The position numbers were made by a program, and so were the translations under genes. Below are positions 1 to 12,701 of a DNA stretch of 64,000 nt, in pieces (the first letter of the stretch is position 1; every line of letters begins with the position of its first letter). The notes beneath the pieces are model-generated. The model searched no databases. It saw only the letters and a list, made by a program, of their open reading frames with translations, and was not told the origin of the DNA. The stretch is from positions 62,001 through 126,000 of the forward strand of contig JAPEUQ010000023.1 in NCBI GenBank assembly GCA_027946365.1, read 5' to 3'. Origin of the DNA: Kalmusia sp. IMI 367209. Taxonomy: Eukaryota > Ascomycota > Dothideomycetes > Pleosporales > Didymosphaeriaceae.

Positions 1-407
1 ATAGTGATACCGTGGTGAGTGGTACCCTGAGGATTTGAATCGGTGGAGTGAGAATTGCCCATTTTTTTTAAGGAATGGACAGTTGTTTAATGAGCTTATC
101 AGTTGATTACACTCTGGTATAGCTCGTTAGAAGCTTAAAGGGATTCTTTTGTGAATTGGTTGGGGGGTGTGAGCAAAGAGAAATATATCTATATCGCGAT
201 ATCGACACTGGAGCATAGTGGAAAAAGGATGGAACGCTCATTGTATATGTTGATTGACGTATATCGTCGTGTGCTCACAAGGTGGCCCCGAAAGCAATGT
301 TTTCCATAGTATATATTTTACATAAACTTTGCACAATGCTGATGATGCTGTTTTACAGGGCTGGGGACAAAACATTGCCTTTCCAGACATCTTTGCATGC
401 TCTTCCT
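1..407. other. 3' flank of the Mgr2 gene, no gene seen
   Basis: This is the left edge of the window and lies downstream of the minus-strand Mgr2 gene. I see no open frame with a believable start or splice signals. It is probably 3' UTR plus intergenic sequence. Confidence 0.5.
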
Positions 408-903
408 CTAGTTCCTCTCCTCGCGAGAAGCTCGTGGGTATTGGTATTGGCGGGGGAGGATAATCGGCCTCCTGTTGATCTTTGCGAAGGCCTCGGCGGC
501 AATGGGAGAGCTGTCTGTGCGAATTGTAGTACCGATGGCCATGAAGAAGCTACACAATGTCTACTTAGCTACATTCCATGTCTAAAGTGGCATTACTTAC
601 CCGAATGTAGCTGCCGAACCCACCATGTATTGCCCCAGCGTCCGAAGCATGCCGTTAGGTCCAGGACCGAACCGTACGATGTTGGTGAATCCTGTAACCG
701 TCAGATATGGCTCATGTATGGCCAAGATAAGCGCACCGAATATGAAGCCGATGATGAGGCCTACGGACCCTTCCATCATCCCACCCATCTTGACTACCTG
801 CCGTTAGCGAAGGTTTGGTTGCACTGGAAGATGGCAACCCACGTTTGTCGAGAGTGGAGGGGCCATGCTGGCCACCAGGCATAGCTCCAACGGGCACTGG
901 CAT
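408..903 (-). CDS. MGR2: Mgr2/ROMO1-family subunit of the TIM23 inner-membrane translocase
   Basis: Spliced model: complement(join(408..549,601..691,737..793,843..903)), 116 residues. Mgr2 is a small mitochondrial inner-membrane protein that gates lateral release of preproteins from the TIM23 channel and couples it to TIM21. The sequence starts MPVPVGAMPGGQHGPSTLDK, then carries the family core MGGMMEGSVGLIIGFIFG and VRFGPGPNGMLRTLGQYM. A second hydrophobic segment, GSAATFGFFMAIGTTIR, is followed by a basic tail. Two membrane spans lie at roughly residues 24-42 and 63-82. All four exons join in phase at GT/AG sites, and the glycine-rich helices are preserved. It is divergent from the FHA gene at 1701. 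The family call is firm; the 3' exon tail (residues 95-116) is less conserved, so the stop is slightly less certain. Confidence 0.92.
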
Positions 904-1700
904 TTTGAACGATTTGCCTGATGTTTAGAAAGACAGGCAAGTGCGAGCTTGAGGCGTTTGAAGGTGGTCCCACATGCGCATCATTGGCGCGTCGAGCTTC
1001 TGCCGGGCCGTCACACTACCCGATGATCACGTGAATTTTCGACTGAGCGGGAATAATCAGAACAAGGAATGCTGATGGAAAGGAATGAAATTCCGTCTTC
1101 CTTAATAACAAGCCGCCATATAAGCCTGCTATCTACTCTACTTTGTCTTGCGCGGTTGTGGCTCTATTGGCTCTCCTTGAGGGACATCACGTTGCGCCGG
1201 TTGAGACAGCCAGTCAGCGCTCAGGGCATCGTGTGGAGAAGACAAGGCCTCACTTCCTCCGCCCGGTCGAATAGCCAGACCTTCGCATCATCGACGTGCA
1301 TCTCTCGAGCAACCCATCGCCCGCCTCTATCGCCGAGCCTGTTACCAGCCTCGCTCGCGCTGCCTTCCATCGCCCCCAGGAGTTCCTCGCCGGCGTCCTT
1401 GCCCTGACGTCGCACGGGCTTTCTCACGAAAAGCGCTCGAAGCACACGACAGCCCGACGACCGCGACGCACAGCACCCGCCGCCTACCCAAAGGCCCTCG
1501 CACAGCCCATGCGTGCGTAAATACGCCCTTGCGTACGCCGTCGCTGTTGTCCAGACTCCGCGATCTCGCTGCGGGCCCCCCGCTAGAGCGAGCGAACAAC
1601 AGGCACGGAGCTACGGGGTTGTATGCAGCAAAAGTGACTGCACGCCTGAACACGCGCCTGCAGACATTCACACGAGCAACCGCGCTGCGCATTCACTGTG
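904..1700. promoter_or_regulatory. shared upstream region of Mgr2 (-) and the FHA gene (+)
   Basis: About 800 bases separate the two divergent start codons. The left half holds a CACGTG E-box core at 1028-1033 inside GATCACGTGAA, a bHLH (Cbf1/Pho4-type) target by general knowledge. The right half is GC-rich with overlapping open frames on both strands that show no family resemblance; I read them as promoter and 5' UTR. Confidence 0.45.
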
Positions 1701-3955
1701 ATGACGGCCGTCGCACCTCCCCCGAATTTCCAGAACAGATGGAGCGGGTCTAACGGCGTCCCGAACGGAGCTGCCCCCATGAGCACCGACGACTTTAGAA
1801 TGTTCATGCCTCGCAAAAGCGCCCAACGCTCCAACTCGTCCTCGTCGCTATCGTCGCAGGCCTCGTCCACGTCCACGATATCGTCAGCATCGTCGCAACC
1901 GAACGGCGTGGGCCCTGCACCCGCTGCCGACGGCTCTACTTGGGCTGCGAGGAAGAAGGCGCCAAGAGGGCTATGGCCCGCCACGAAAACAGAGCCCGCT
2001 GTTGGCATTACAAATGCCCGTACGCAGTCTCTCACCTCCGCCGGTCCAGGGCCCTCAGCGACCACCGCCATGACCCAGCTGCACTCACCCGCACCACTGC
2101 CGTCGCAGCATAACAGCACCACACAAGCGCAGCAGAATGGTGCGCAGCGCAACCCATTGCAAGAGCCACAAGCGATATTGCACCTCATCCCCATGAATGG
2201 CACCTTCGAGCGAAAGACCATCACCGTGCCCTTCTTCCCCGAGGTTCTTCGCATCGGCCGACAAACCAACAACAAGACAATCCCCACGCCTCTAAACGGC
2301 TACTTCGATTCGAAAGTACTCTCGCGACAGCACGCAGAGATTTGGGCCGATAGGAACGGCAAGATTTGGATACGGGATGTGAAGTCGTCCAACGGTACCT
2401 TTGTCAACGGCCAGCGGCTGTCTCAAGAGAATCGCGACTCGGATCCTCACGAGCTACGCGAACAGGACATGTTGGAGCTGGGTATCGACATAGTTAGCGA
2501 GGACCAGAAGACGATTGTACACCATAAGGTTGCCGCCCGCGTTGAGCATGCTGGCATCTACTCCAATTCCGGCAATAGTATGGTCGACCTCAATTTCGGC
2601 GAGCTCGAGGGACCTCAGCTATCGAACCTGGTCGGCCCTGGCGGGCAGCAGCAGATGGTAAACATGCGGGGCCGTACCCCAAGTCAAGGTTCCATGAACG
2701 GTCAGCGACTGCCAGGACCCTCTGCAATGGGAAACAGCGTCGGCGCGCTGCAGCAACCACGCCACCCCAACTTCTGGCTGCAACCAATCACAATGGAGCA
2801 AGTTGTTAAGAAATTGAACGTGAGTTTCGTGAAATCTCCCCAATTTACCACGTACTAATACAACCAAAGGCTGAAATGAAAGCTGCACGACAACAGTCCC
2901 AAGACCTCCAGCAGACTCATTCTTACATCAACGCCATTCTCACTGCAGACCCAAAGAAAGAAGCAACGAAACAATCTCCAATAAATTCTACTAAGATCTC
3001 GCCCATTAAAGACTTGAACCTCAAAGCTAGGTTTTCCGATCCACCAGCGCCCCCTCCACAGCAGCCGCTACCTGAAAAACCGGATGCCCATTCCTTGAGG
3101 AGGGTAGACTCGGAAAAACTCAAGATCAATGGCTCTCCCGTACGGTCAGACGCGCAGATGTCGACGCTTACCGAGGCTCTACATACCGCGAAGAGAGAGA
3201 TCGAGTCTCAGAGCGTTCGACTTAGGGATCTTGAAGCTATGTTGACCGAGGAGCGTCGTGCTAGGGAGGATGCTGAAGAAAGAGCCAACCGCCTTGAGCG
3301 TGAGCGAGAATCGACGCAACCTGCGCTGACAAACGGCGACATTCACAAAGCCGACCCAACTGACGAATCAGACGAGGTGGAGACTGTTATTGCGAATGGC
3401 TCAGTTTCTTCGAACCTCCCAGAGGTTGCAACCGCACGCCTTCAGCAGCGTCTGGATACCATGGTATCTGAAATGAATGAGATGAAAATGCAGATGGAAA
3501 GGTATCGCCAACGCGCTGAGACTGCAGAGGCCGATCGCAAGAGCCTGGCAGAGATGATCGAGAACATTCGTCACGACAACGCAAAGATAGCTGGGAAAGA
3601 AGCGAGACGCCGCAGTCGTAGTAACAGCGAGTCTGCAAATGGTGCGCTCGACGAAAAGGCTGATCGTTCTGCTAATGACGCGGGAACAGAGGAGGGCGAG
3701 ATCACGATTATCAATGAAAGAGATGTAGACGAAGATGCTGCTGGAACAATTTTGCGAAAGACTGTTCAGAATGGCCGCCCGGTCGAAGGAGCCGATGCAG
3801 TGGAGGCAAACAAAACATCACAAGCACTTGCAACGCAGGCGAACCGAAACGATGCTATGCTTCACGGCGCTCCCGCGGTCTCCATGCTCACAGTCGTGGC
3901 TCTGGGTGTTGCCGTCATGGCTTTCCTTAACAGTTATCCCAAGGTCGATCGGTGA
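1701..3955 (+). CDS. FHA-domain tail-anchored STRIPAK subunit (PRO45/Far9/Far10/Vps64, SLMAP-like)
   Basis: Spliced model: join(1701..2819,2870..3955), 734 residues, one 50-nt intron (GTGAGT...AAG). Order of parts: a low-complexity Ser/Pro/Gln N-terminus; an FHA domain at about 160-265 with the signatures RIGRQTNNK, LSRQHAEIW and KSSNGTFVNGQRLS that form the phosphothreonine pocket; two coiled coils at about 466-520 and 562-620; and a single C-terminal hydrophobic segment (about 709-727) followed by a short charged tail, giving a tail anchor. This is the layout of SLMAP homologs in the fungal STRIPAK phosphatase-kinase complex, which sit at the ER and nuclear envelope or mitochondria and govern hyphal fusion and fruiting. 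The start is the first ATG in frame; a longer reading would need a GTG. The paralogue assignment (Far9 versus Far10/Vps64) cannot be settled here. Confidence 0.9.
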
Positions 3956-4860
3956 GAAGCTTACTAGCTGCAAGACTACAAGAAGCAAGCCGCGACGCGG
4001 CTTAGGAGTTTGGGAGGGAAAGCCCTCATGGCTCGGTACAGCAGCCGACACACCGCATGCCGCGGGCATGGGAAGAGTGGCTCTGCAAGGCACGTTTCCA
4101 AGGTGAATGGTGTTACGATCTACTCTTTCGCCTGACCGTACGCCACACTTCGCCTGATGATCTACGAACCACCTTTGAGTAGCTTGGGCTAGAACGACGT
4201 TGTACGGCACCCGCAAACGATGACTATCACCAATGGAGGTATCCGCAACGTAGCCAATCACGAACGTACACATGTTCGACACGACACATTACACCAACGA
4301 ACTACACATTCATACATTTCTTAGCGTTTTGTCCTCTTGTGCGCCCGCATCCTTCATTCCAGGCGTCAAAAGCAGGCTACTGTACATGGATCAAGTTTCC
4401 TTGCATCGCGGGATGATCGGCGTTTTTGGTTTCATTTGGACGGTGGCATTGAGGCGCACTTTTGGCTTAGGCCTGTCTCGTCTTATCTTCTGTGCTATGG
4501 TTTTGTCCTCTTTAGCGAGAAGCTCTTTGTATAGTTTTAAATGTTGCGCACATGTTGGGTCTTGAGCGACTCTTACACTCATTGCTGCAGCGGCTACGGC
4601 TGTTTGCGCGTTTTCCTTTGTTGCAGATGTTCATCTTGGAGGAGAGTAGGTACTCTGGTGGCGAGGAAAGTTTTCGACTTCAAATACATACTTTATCCTT
4701 TCAACGTACTGAGCTTTGAAAGCGGTGATCCTTATCGCATCAAAACATCTACTTTGTCCCAAAGTCAGTGTTTCAAGAATAAAGAACTGTGGATCTCAAA
4801 CCGCTTCAACACATCAAGGTAGCTCGACGCTTGTGAAATGATAGCCTAGCAAGGTTTTCA
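3956..4860. other. 3' flank of the FHA gene, no gene seen
   Basis: Short open frames occur on both strands (for example 4272-4565), but none has a codon pattern, splice sites or a recognisable motif. It is probably 3' UTR and intergenic DNA. Confidence 0.4.
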
Positions 4861-7800
4861 ACAACTTATAAAAGTCAACTCTTACCAGCTTCTTCCATTC
4901 ACGGGCGCGAGTAAAGTTACCTTCCTAAGAAGGTAATTTTAGGGATCGACCCGCAAGTCATCGATTGCAGCCGGCGCCTAGCTTCCGCCGGAGCTGCCCG
5001 TTTCCGCAACATCAGCGCCTACCGAGCGACCCCTGCCATAGACTAGCCGCCAGTGCTACGTTGAAAGTCGAGAGCTACATTGTAGACCAAGTTCCATTAG
5101 GATACGTAGTGTATGTACGGTTAGCCTTTGGATCCTTGTATTATGCCTGCATCAGTTTGGCAAAAGAAAGCAGGTGTATCATTCATTCCGTGGAGATCCA
5201 GCACCTCACGTCGTGTGGTTGCAAGGTTTCTATTACCCGGCGGCCACGCACTATTAGTGGAGGTGGAGGAGGGGAGTGACACGAGATTTTCACTCGACTT
5301 TGCGTTGGCTGTTGTGCGTATAGGTGGGTAGAGGTGGGTTGGTGGAGGAGAAGCGAGAAATGGGACAAGAAACGCCTCAGCGTAAATCTCGGACGAACTT
5401 ACACGTGCCGAGGGCGGTTTTAACGGGAATATGTTTTCTGATCTTGCTGTGTAACGCCGCGGATTAGCTATATGCTTGACGTCACTACGCTCGTGCCGCG
5501 ACGTTTTGGGTGTGACCTATATAAACGAATTAAAAGTTAGAAGGCAGCCTTAGAAAGTATAGTTCTGTATGCAACTTGGGCAGTTGAGCCTGAATCAGCC
5601 TATGATGGCAGTTCAAAACCGCTCACTGAAATCATACCCTTGTTGAGTGGGCGTGAGCAGGCGCAATGTTGGCAAGCTTATACACTTCATTCATAGCTAC
5701 TTATGAAGGTGGTGCCATAACAGCTTCACACGTTTACAGTGATATTATATTTTTTTTCGATTTCTAGGTTTGGGGTGGCCCTAATGGTTAACCCCAACTC
5801 CTCACAGATCTGTAAGCTGTCTATACATGATATAGGGACACTACTCATGCGGGCATTTTGAGGGTTAGCAAGAACATTTATATCAAAAAGACGCATAGCA
5901 ATCTTCGATATGCTGCATAGTTGGCCCAAGGCCACTAACAGCTTATGAATCGTGGCAATAGGATGATGAAAACAATGAATGTCTTATTGTTTTTTGTCCA
6001 GCTAATCATTCCATTTTGAATACATGTGACGGGCCGTTAAAGTCCCATAAGTACCTGAGGCTCCTCGTCGATTTCCAAGTACATTTCCTCCATGGCCTCC
6101 ATGCTATCGAACGAAGCGGTTCAAGCTTATTCATAGAAAGTTTCACCCATTGTTCAAAGCATGTAAGCGACCTGAGCACTTTGTACACCTGCACTGCTGA
6201 CACTCAATGGAGTTTGGATCGAAGATACGAGGCAATCGATGGCCTCCAAAACAATATTTTCTCCTCACACATACTTCCTAGGCCTGAATTTCAACGTATC
6301 AAAGCGGTCGACCACAATCTTCACTCCGTAATTAAATGGAATTCCGAAGTACTTTCAATCGCTCGTCAACTCGATTAAAAAATGAAGGTGTCTGGCCCTC
6401 GTGGGTCTTTCATGAAATGTCGATCCTACTCGAAGATGAAATCTTCACATGTGATGATGTGAATGTGACATGTGGTTCATGTGCCCTCATCGATGCAAAG
6501 AGAAGTCAGGCAAAGCGGATCTGGATTATTCGTGCAGTTCCTATCTAACGAGTGAGCTCCACGATTAGAGTGTAAGAAGTGGACTAGCTGTTAAGCTGTG
6601 TAATAGTAATTGAGACCTAGTAGCAACACGAATGTTTATGTAGTAGCTACTGTTATAGACCTGTATTTGATGGTGTAGGAATAGAGGTATGTTATGCATT
6701 CCACATAACGTGTAAATATGATGCTGACAGATTCAGTCATGCTATATTCTAGTGGTGCCTAAAGACTGGAGCGGTATAGTTGGGTTCAAGCCGCATCAGG
6801 ATCTGATTGCTTTCGAGGGCACCTTCCACTTTTTCCAGAGACATGACACAGTGTCAGACTGGTACTGTTGAAGATGCGGCGAATATTGAGTAGGATGTGG
6901 TTTGTTAAGCGAGTGTGCTTCAGTAAACCCGAGGGAAAGGCTACCGAAGATTTAACCTGTTAAAGGTATGCGCAAGCTTGAATTTACGCGATATCAGTAT
7001 CGGTGTTCCCGGTAGACCCTGGTGAACTACACGGTCTATTCACAGCTAAAGAGCAAGGCTTCAGCTCCAAATATTTGCCTTCTCAGAGTAGCAAGCGTGG
7101 CGATAATCAGAACTACCACCCTCAGAGTTTTATGATACGAGAACCTCCAGGAATACGCAAGAAACATTGTTTAGAGATACGTAAATTTCTCGACAAACTC
7201 ATATTTATCTAGGATGACGACTGTTCAACAAAATATCACTTCCTCACAAGACCTCATATCTTTCATGAAGTTCTACCCTAGAGAAGAATTTTCCTAATGT
7301 GAAATAGCCGTACTCGAGCACCTAGAAGTTACTTGCTCCTTTGCCTCTCTCTACAGACACATGTGCATCAAAGAAGGCTATTCAGTATATGAAGGCAGAT
7401 TCACCGATACACTATATCACGATTAACTGCATGTGCTGTTGGTATTAGAGCAGACCGTGACTTTGCAGACATTTCCTGACAAGGGTTATCTCTAGTCGAA
7501 TCGGTGCCGATGGCGTGGTATCCTGAGAGAACTGAGGCTGAGCAGGGAGTGGTGACTAGACTTGTGACTGTAGTACCTGATATACCGAAATTATATCGAG
7601 TGGGGATTATACTATGGGATAGCTATACAGATTATCGTTACGTATTTTGCTAAGTACTGACCTTGTGGACCTTGCAGGGGGCTATCATTCGATTCAAAAT
7701 GTGCGTTCGCCATTGTGTTGAAATGGCAATCAATTGAAAAACCTTGTCGCTATCTCGATCAAATCGTTGACGTTCGCGAATGGGTGGCGAAAGGGAGGGG

Positions 7801-8147
7801 GGGCTCGTCCATTGTTGAGGATATGTTCTAAGAGATTATTGACAGTGTTCAATTTCACAAAGCCACGAAAAAATAGAGTAGACACTCTGTCAGAAAGTAA
7901 AGGTCCGTAGACACATAATATATGTATCGATTCCTAGCGCAACACACTTTAATTTGCGATGCTGAAAGATTTGAGTCGGCATCGCTACTCAAAATGAAGT
8001 TGCTACCTGAAACGAAGCGCTCCCGTGATCAAAGATCCCAACAACGAGAAATCCCGCAAGCCACAACGCACGACCGTGACGTAATTAAGCCACGGGGTAT
8101 TATTTTACCTACCAACACCTTCGCAAAGTCACTCATAATGTAGTATA
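4861..8147. other. AT-rich gene-free region
   Basis: More than 3 kb is dense in stops on both strands. I cannot recognise a protein family in any frame, including the longer frames at 5726-5935 (-) and 6016-6378 (+). The low complexity and high A+T fit either a non-coding spacer or an old repeat decayed past recognition. A small perfect inverted repeat, GTTATG-CATTCCA-CATAAC, lies near 6692-6710. Confidence 0.4.
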
Positions 8148-10684
8148 TTGTGTCCGAACAGTGAAGAGCCCAGATGCATGGTCCGACCTCTTTACACTGT
8201 TCCAAGAATCGTTATCCATCAAATGTGGTGCCCCGCGGTCAGACGATGTCAGGCCATATTATGCATAACATCGCCTGACTTCGATGAGCACCCCGACCTC
8301 GCCTACGCGACATCCATGGGGCTTCGTCGTGTTCCTTACGCCGCCGACCCCGTTGTGCCGCCATAAGACGTTGTAACCGCGTATTTGGGTCTTCCGTGTA
8401 CCGAAGCATGACGTTTGATTGGGCTTATAGCGCGGCCCGAGTCCTAGATAAGCTGTCCTCTCTAATGTATCGAGACTGAGGGCGATCACCTGGGTAGCCA
8501 CCGCACCGCCGCGACCGCTCGTCTTTCCAGAAATTCGGGTCGTCTTCTGAACGTCGTGCCAGTGTGGCCTCCAATGACTCGAATGGCTTCGTATTCGCCT
8601 CGAGCATGCCATTTCAACGGCCCGTACCCTACCCATGGAATTTGTGATGTTATTGCCAGCGTAAATCCGAAATGTCGGGGCGAGCCCTGGCTTCAGGTGT
8701 AGTGAATCGGCGATCGTGTACCGCTGTCATTACCGCGTTCGGCGGCTTTGGGAATCTTCTAACCGTATAAGGCTGCACATGAGCGAGAAAAGGTCGTCCG
8801 TCTCCTATATTTGTCGGAGTCGCCTGTCGTGCACGGAGTGCTGTCATCTGAACCCTGTCTGCGACGTTGACTTAAGCTTTGGGCTGAAGCACATCTGGTA
8901 GCGCTGGAGTATCGTTGCTCGCGGTCTTGGAAGGGCTTCTCGGTCTTGTCAAGCTTTGTGATGTTTTGTAGAGTTAAATTCAGAGATGCAGCTGTGATGC
9001 TGTTACCTGTTTGACCATCGTGACCCCATTTGTGCCATCGTGTTGGATATACCCAAGCTCGTTCTAATGTTGATTTGGCGTTGGCGAGTGAGGGAGGTAA
9101 AAATTGGATCAAGACTCAATGCAGTCTTGAAGTCATCGTTCTGCAGCTTTTCCGTGATTTCGATTTACGGAACAAAACGAATGCCAAGAAAAAGTGTGCA
9201 AATCGGGAGCTGAACACGATTCAGCCTCACGAAGCTGTGATGCGAAACCACGAAATCGTCATCGCTGGCGTCATCGCAGGGAACAAGACGGGGCACTTGT
9301 GTCAAACAACTCTGAGGATTACCAGAATGTTGTCATACTGTGTGTTCTAGTAGATCAGCGGCCTATCATGTCCTCTCATACAGGGGCTCATGACGATCAG
9401 ATCCAGAGTCCACACCTCCACACATAGATTAATGCGAAGGGTCCAGATCCCGCCACCTACCTGGCGCTAAGCTAGTAAAAGTTTTGGTGGTAAGCCGTGG
9501 CGTATGTTCATGCATCTCTCAGTGTCCCTGTCGGGGCCCACATTCGCTGTTGTGTTATAGTTGACGCCCTGGCGTATATTTTGGCTGGGTTGGAACCATG
9601 TTCCCTGTACCATCCGAGTGTTCCTTCCTAGCCCAATTCTTAAGTCCTTACAGACAATGAGCGAAGGTTTCTTCGAATGTGAACGATACTATTTAATGTT
9701 CATCAAGTTTCACGAAGCTGTCATTGTCATCGAGAAGAAGCCGAAGACCCAAACGGACAATGCGGAAATACAGGGGATTCTATATGTATTTATACTTCTA
9801 TGTTGTCATCCCTGCCGGATTGCTTCGTCACAATGCTTGATTTAGGAAATTGTAGCCATGGAGGCGGGCCTAGCGTGGTGAGCCCCGAACATGTCCGTAG
9901 ATGGGCAGTGAACGGTGTGTGCCCCATTTTCCCCTCCTGGCCGATACGCGAGCTTTCGTTGCAGAAATTGGTTCAGATGGACCCAAGCAGTCGGCATCAG
10001 GTAACATCTTCCCTATGCACAAGTGAGCGCCATCTCGCACAACACTGATATCTCGCTAATCTAAGCTCTCTTTGTTCATCATCCGAGACCCACATTATCG
10101 AGCCCATGTACATTGACTGTTGGAAATTGTCTTCGGGCGTGGGCACTGTAGGCAGTTTTTGTTCATCCCGCAATGTCAATGAAACGAGAGGCGTCGGGGA
10201 ACGCGGAATGGCGGTGCCGGAGATTCAAGGTCTCACCTTAGGTGGAGACTCCGCGTTAAGCCGTAACAAGGTACGGCATGTACCGTAGCAAGTCATTGGG
10301 AAAAAGCAAAGAATGACACTAAAACATTCTAGATCAAGCCAACAAGGGACGATCTACCGGTAACCGAACAGACGTCACAAGCCTTGAATTGGTGTTTATA
10401 TAACTATTTGCGCCTGTAATTCTCAACCTGAAACACCAAGTAGCCCAAAGTCTCAAGCTGAAGACAATAAAATGAACCGAAGTCCAAAGAAAAGACCTGG
10501 AGAGAGAGTGTGTGTGTTTGTGTGTGTTGACAATAAGAAAGAGATTGAATAAGCGCCAAGGAACCATTCTCCAACGTAAAGACCGGTGACCGCTTTGCGA
10601 TAGAAGTGGAGCTTCGAGATCCACAGTCTCTACTACAGCGACTTGGTAGCGTCCAGGGTTTCCGAGACATGTTACCCCAAATAC
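8148..10684. other. gene-free region of mixed composition
   Basis: Composition is closer to 50% GC than the stretch to its left. Overlapping frames on both strands (8259-8636 minus, 9030-9350 plus) show no family signature. A compact inverted repeat surrounds GGTCTCACCTTAGGTGGAGAC near 10231, and a (GT)n tract sits at 10507-10529. No gene can be supported. Confidence 0.4.
10501..10529. repeat. AG/GT microsatellite
   Basis: AG dinucleotides run into an interrupted GT tract, downstream of the RRM gene stop. No function is implied. Confidence 0.7.
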
Positions 10685-11708
10685 TTATTGGTACTACAGG
10701 TTTTAGCCTAATGAAGTGATAAGGACGCCGCACCTAGTACTTACATCGCTGCACTGTTCTTGTTTTGTACCGTCCACAACGAGAGGCTCGAGCGACCCGA
10801 TGACGGTCGAGTTGACGTCCATGCGGACCGTGATGGTCTTTCCGACGTGAGTCCTGCCATTAAGCACAGAGACAGCATATTCTGCTTGGGCTTTCGTAGA
10901 AAATTTTGCGCTTGCCACACCCTTCGAATAGCCCTTGGTATCTTTATGCACACGGGCTTGTTCCGGTACAAGACCAATGCCGTTGAGCAGTGCATGGAGT
11001 TCAGTGTTTCCTACGCTGTAGTTTAGGCCTTGGATAAAAACCCCACGCGGTTCGGTGACTACTGCACCACGACTAAGGTTCACAGGTAGCCCACCAGAGC
11101 TTTGCGAATATGCTGGCTGTATAGAGGGCATAGCGTATGGGTGAACGGATGCCGGCATATAGGATTGAGTTTGATAATAGCTGGCATACGGGTATGTGGG
11201 GTACATGGCCTGAGTAGGCTGAGTAGGCGCAGCATAATGAGCACTCGAAGCATGGCTTCTACTGGTAGCTATATTTACGGCTTCCACATCGATGCCGGAA
11301 CGCACAGGTGAGTGGTCTTTCTCCCCAAGACCAAAGTACTGATTGCAATTACATTTGAGTAAGTCGTAGTATCCGTTGCGCAAGCCCGTGGCAAAAACAT
11401 GTACCACCGCTTGTTTGGAGCAACCGTCTAGCTTTATAGTCAGCAAATAGACAATGGGGGCAAACGAATAACTACAGACCATAAACATTGATTACATCCT
11501 GCGAGTTTTTCAGCTTGCACCATCCCTGAATTTCTCCACTGGTCTTCCCCTTCACTACGTCCGTCCATCCAGGCTGTTCTTCTAAATGAGACCTGATATG
11601 ATCTTTGAACTTTTTCCAGCTCTCAAGATACGGAGCTCTACGGAGGTTTCCGGAGAGAATGACTAGATAGTCGCCATTTGTGTTTGCTCCGATGGATGGA
11701 ATAGACAT
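10685..11708 (-). CDS. RRM-domain RNA-binding protein
   Basis: Spliced model: complement(join(10685..10693,10745..11427,11480..11708)), 306 residues, introns of 51 and 52 nt. The C-terminal RRM is at about 205-283, with RNP2-like VFIQGL and RNP1-like KGYSKGVASAKF. A more divergent RRM-like fold probably occupies residues 13-92 (YLVILSGNL... then VVHVFATG). Between them is a Tyr/Pro/Ser-rich linker (about 140-190). This layout matches fungal hypothetical RRM proteins expected to bind mRNA or pre-mRNA; the target is unknown. The first intron uses a weak GTCTGT donor but a good CTGAC branch site and CTAG acceptor. The last exon holds only Y, Q and stop, after a strong GTAAGT donor; reading through would add a different 14-residue tail. 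The start is the only ATG opening the frame. Confidence 0.78.
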
Positions 11709-12701
11709 TGTGGAAAGTTAAAAAGAGGTTCTTGTAGATGAATAGCAATTATGTCAAAATGAGACAATTTCAACACAGAAGTGCACCCAAGCTAGATAGA
11801 TTTTTATCAATGAAACACTGAGCGAGTGTTGGATACAGAAAAGCCATGATCGCATTCCTCTGATGGGTTTATATAGTGCGGTTGGCTGTCTTTACAGCGC
11901 CGATTAAAGTGTGAAAAAAACCCTTAAGTGCTGTAAATACAGCTGAGGTAATGAAATCGGTCAATAGGGTCCTTTCCCGAATCGTTTCCATGCATCCCTG
12001 GCCCCAAAAAGAAAAACCAGCCAAGGGGGTAGTACTCGTCATCGCCCTGAGTATTTGCAGGCGAGGCAAAGAATCATATTGGGGCGTTGGGCTAACATGT
12101 CTCGGACCGACCAATACTTTCGGACAGACGGACGTTTGGCGTGAAAAATGGAGTCCTTTTATGCCTTGTAAAAGGCGTCGGGTAGTCATTAAGTCAAACT
12201 TGTGGCGATCGCCGGCGGCGTTAGTATCTATACATGGAGCCTACTAATGTTGCAGCTGATCCACTATCGGCTACCGTACTGAAAATTATAATGCTTTATG
12301 GCGGATTTACGATTGCTGAATGCTATTCAGAATTGCCCTCGGGGTTCATTTGAAGGGCATCTTTTATGAGTTTGAAGGGCAATATTTTGGATCAGATTTA
12401 TCAGCTCATTTAAAGATACGCAATATTTATCGTTGTAAAAACAAGAAATAATCATTTCTGTGTAGCTCGAGAACAATGTGAATCACTATTCGTCGCTAGT
12501 TTGGTATTGAAAGCCTCTACAGTGAGGCGGTATATCCAGGTGAACTACGACTATTGCTGTGGGCACTGTTCCACGAACTTAAAAATGCATAAGACTAAGT
12601 GCTATGTGGCCCTTGCCGTAAATAGTATACTCGATACGTCGAGCCGAGCTCTGCCGACGGGGTCTGGCTTGCCGCCCGCCCAAACCAAAGCGAATGAAGG
12701 T
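11709..12701. other. intergenic region with a both-strand-open segment
   Basis: Between the RRM promoter and the 3' end of the WD40 gene. The segment 11869-12247 is less AT-rich than its flanks and is open on both strands for about 100 codons, described separately. The remainder (12250-12700) is AT-rich with no gene seen. Confidence 0.4.
11869..12247. repeat. possible repeat or transposon-derived fragment
   Basis: A roughly 380-bp block has frames open on both strands (106 codons minus, 98 plus) between AT-rich flanks. The left end contains two tight hairpins, GCTGT-CTTT-ACAGC and CTGTA-AA-TACAG. The right end, read in reverse, begins ATAGTGGATCAGCTG, which weakly resembles ATAGTGCGGTTGGCTG at the left end, so diverged terminal inverted repeats are possible. 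I do not recognise a transposase motif. It may equally be a lineage-specific protein. Confidence 0.25.

Noticed and set aside
6000..6550. Possible decayed gene on the minus strand
   Set aside because: Short stretches read as acidic peptide (for example EAMEEMYLEIDEE), but frames change repeatedly and no family can be named.
8259..9350. Overlapping 100-125 codon frames on both strands
   Set aside because: Antisense overlaps, non-ATG starts in part, no motif and no splice partner; most likely chance frames in moderately GC-rich DNA.
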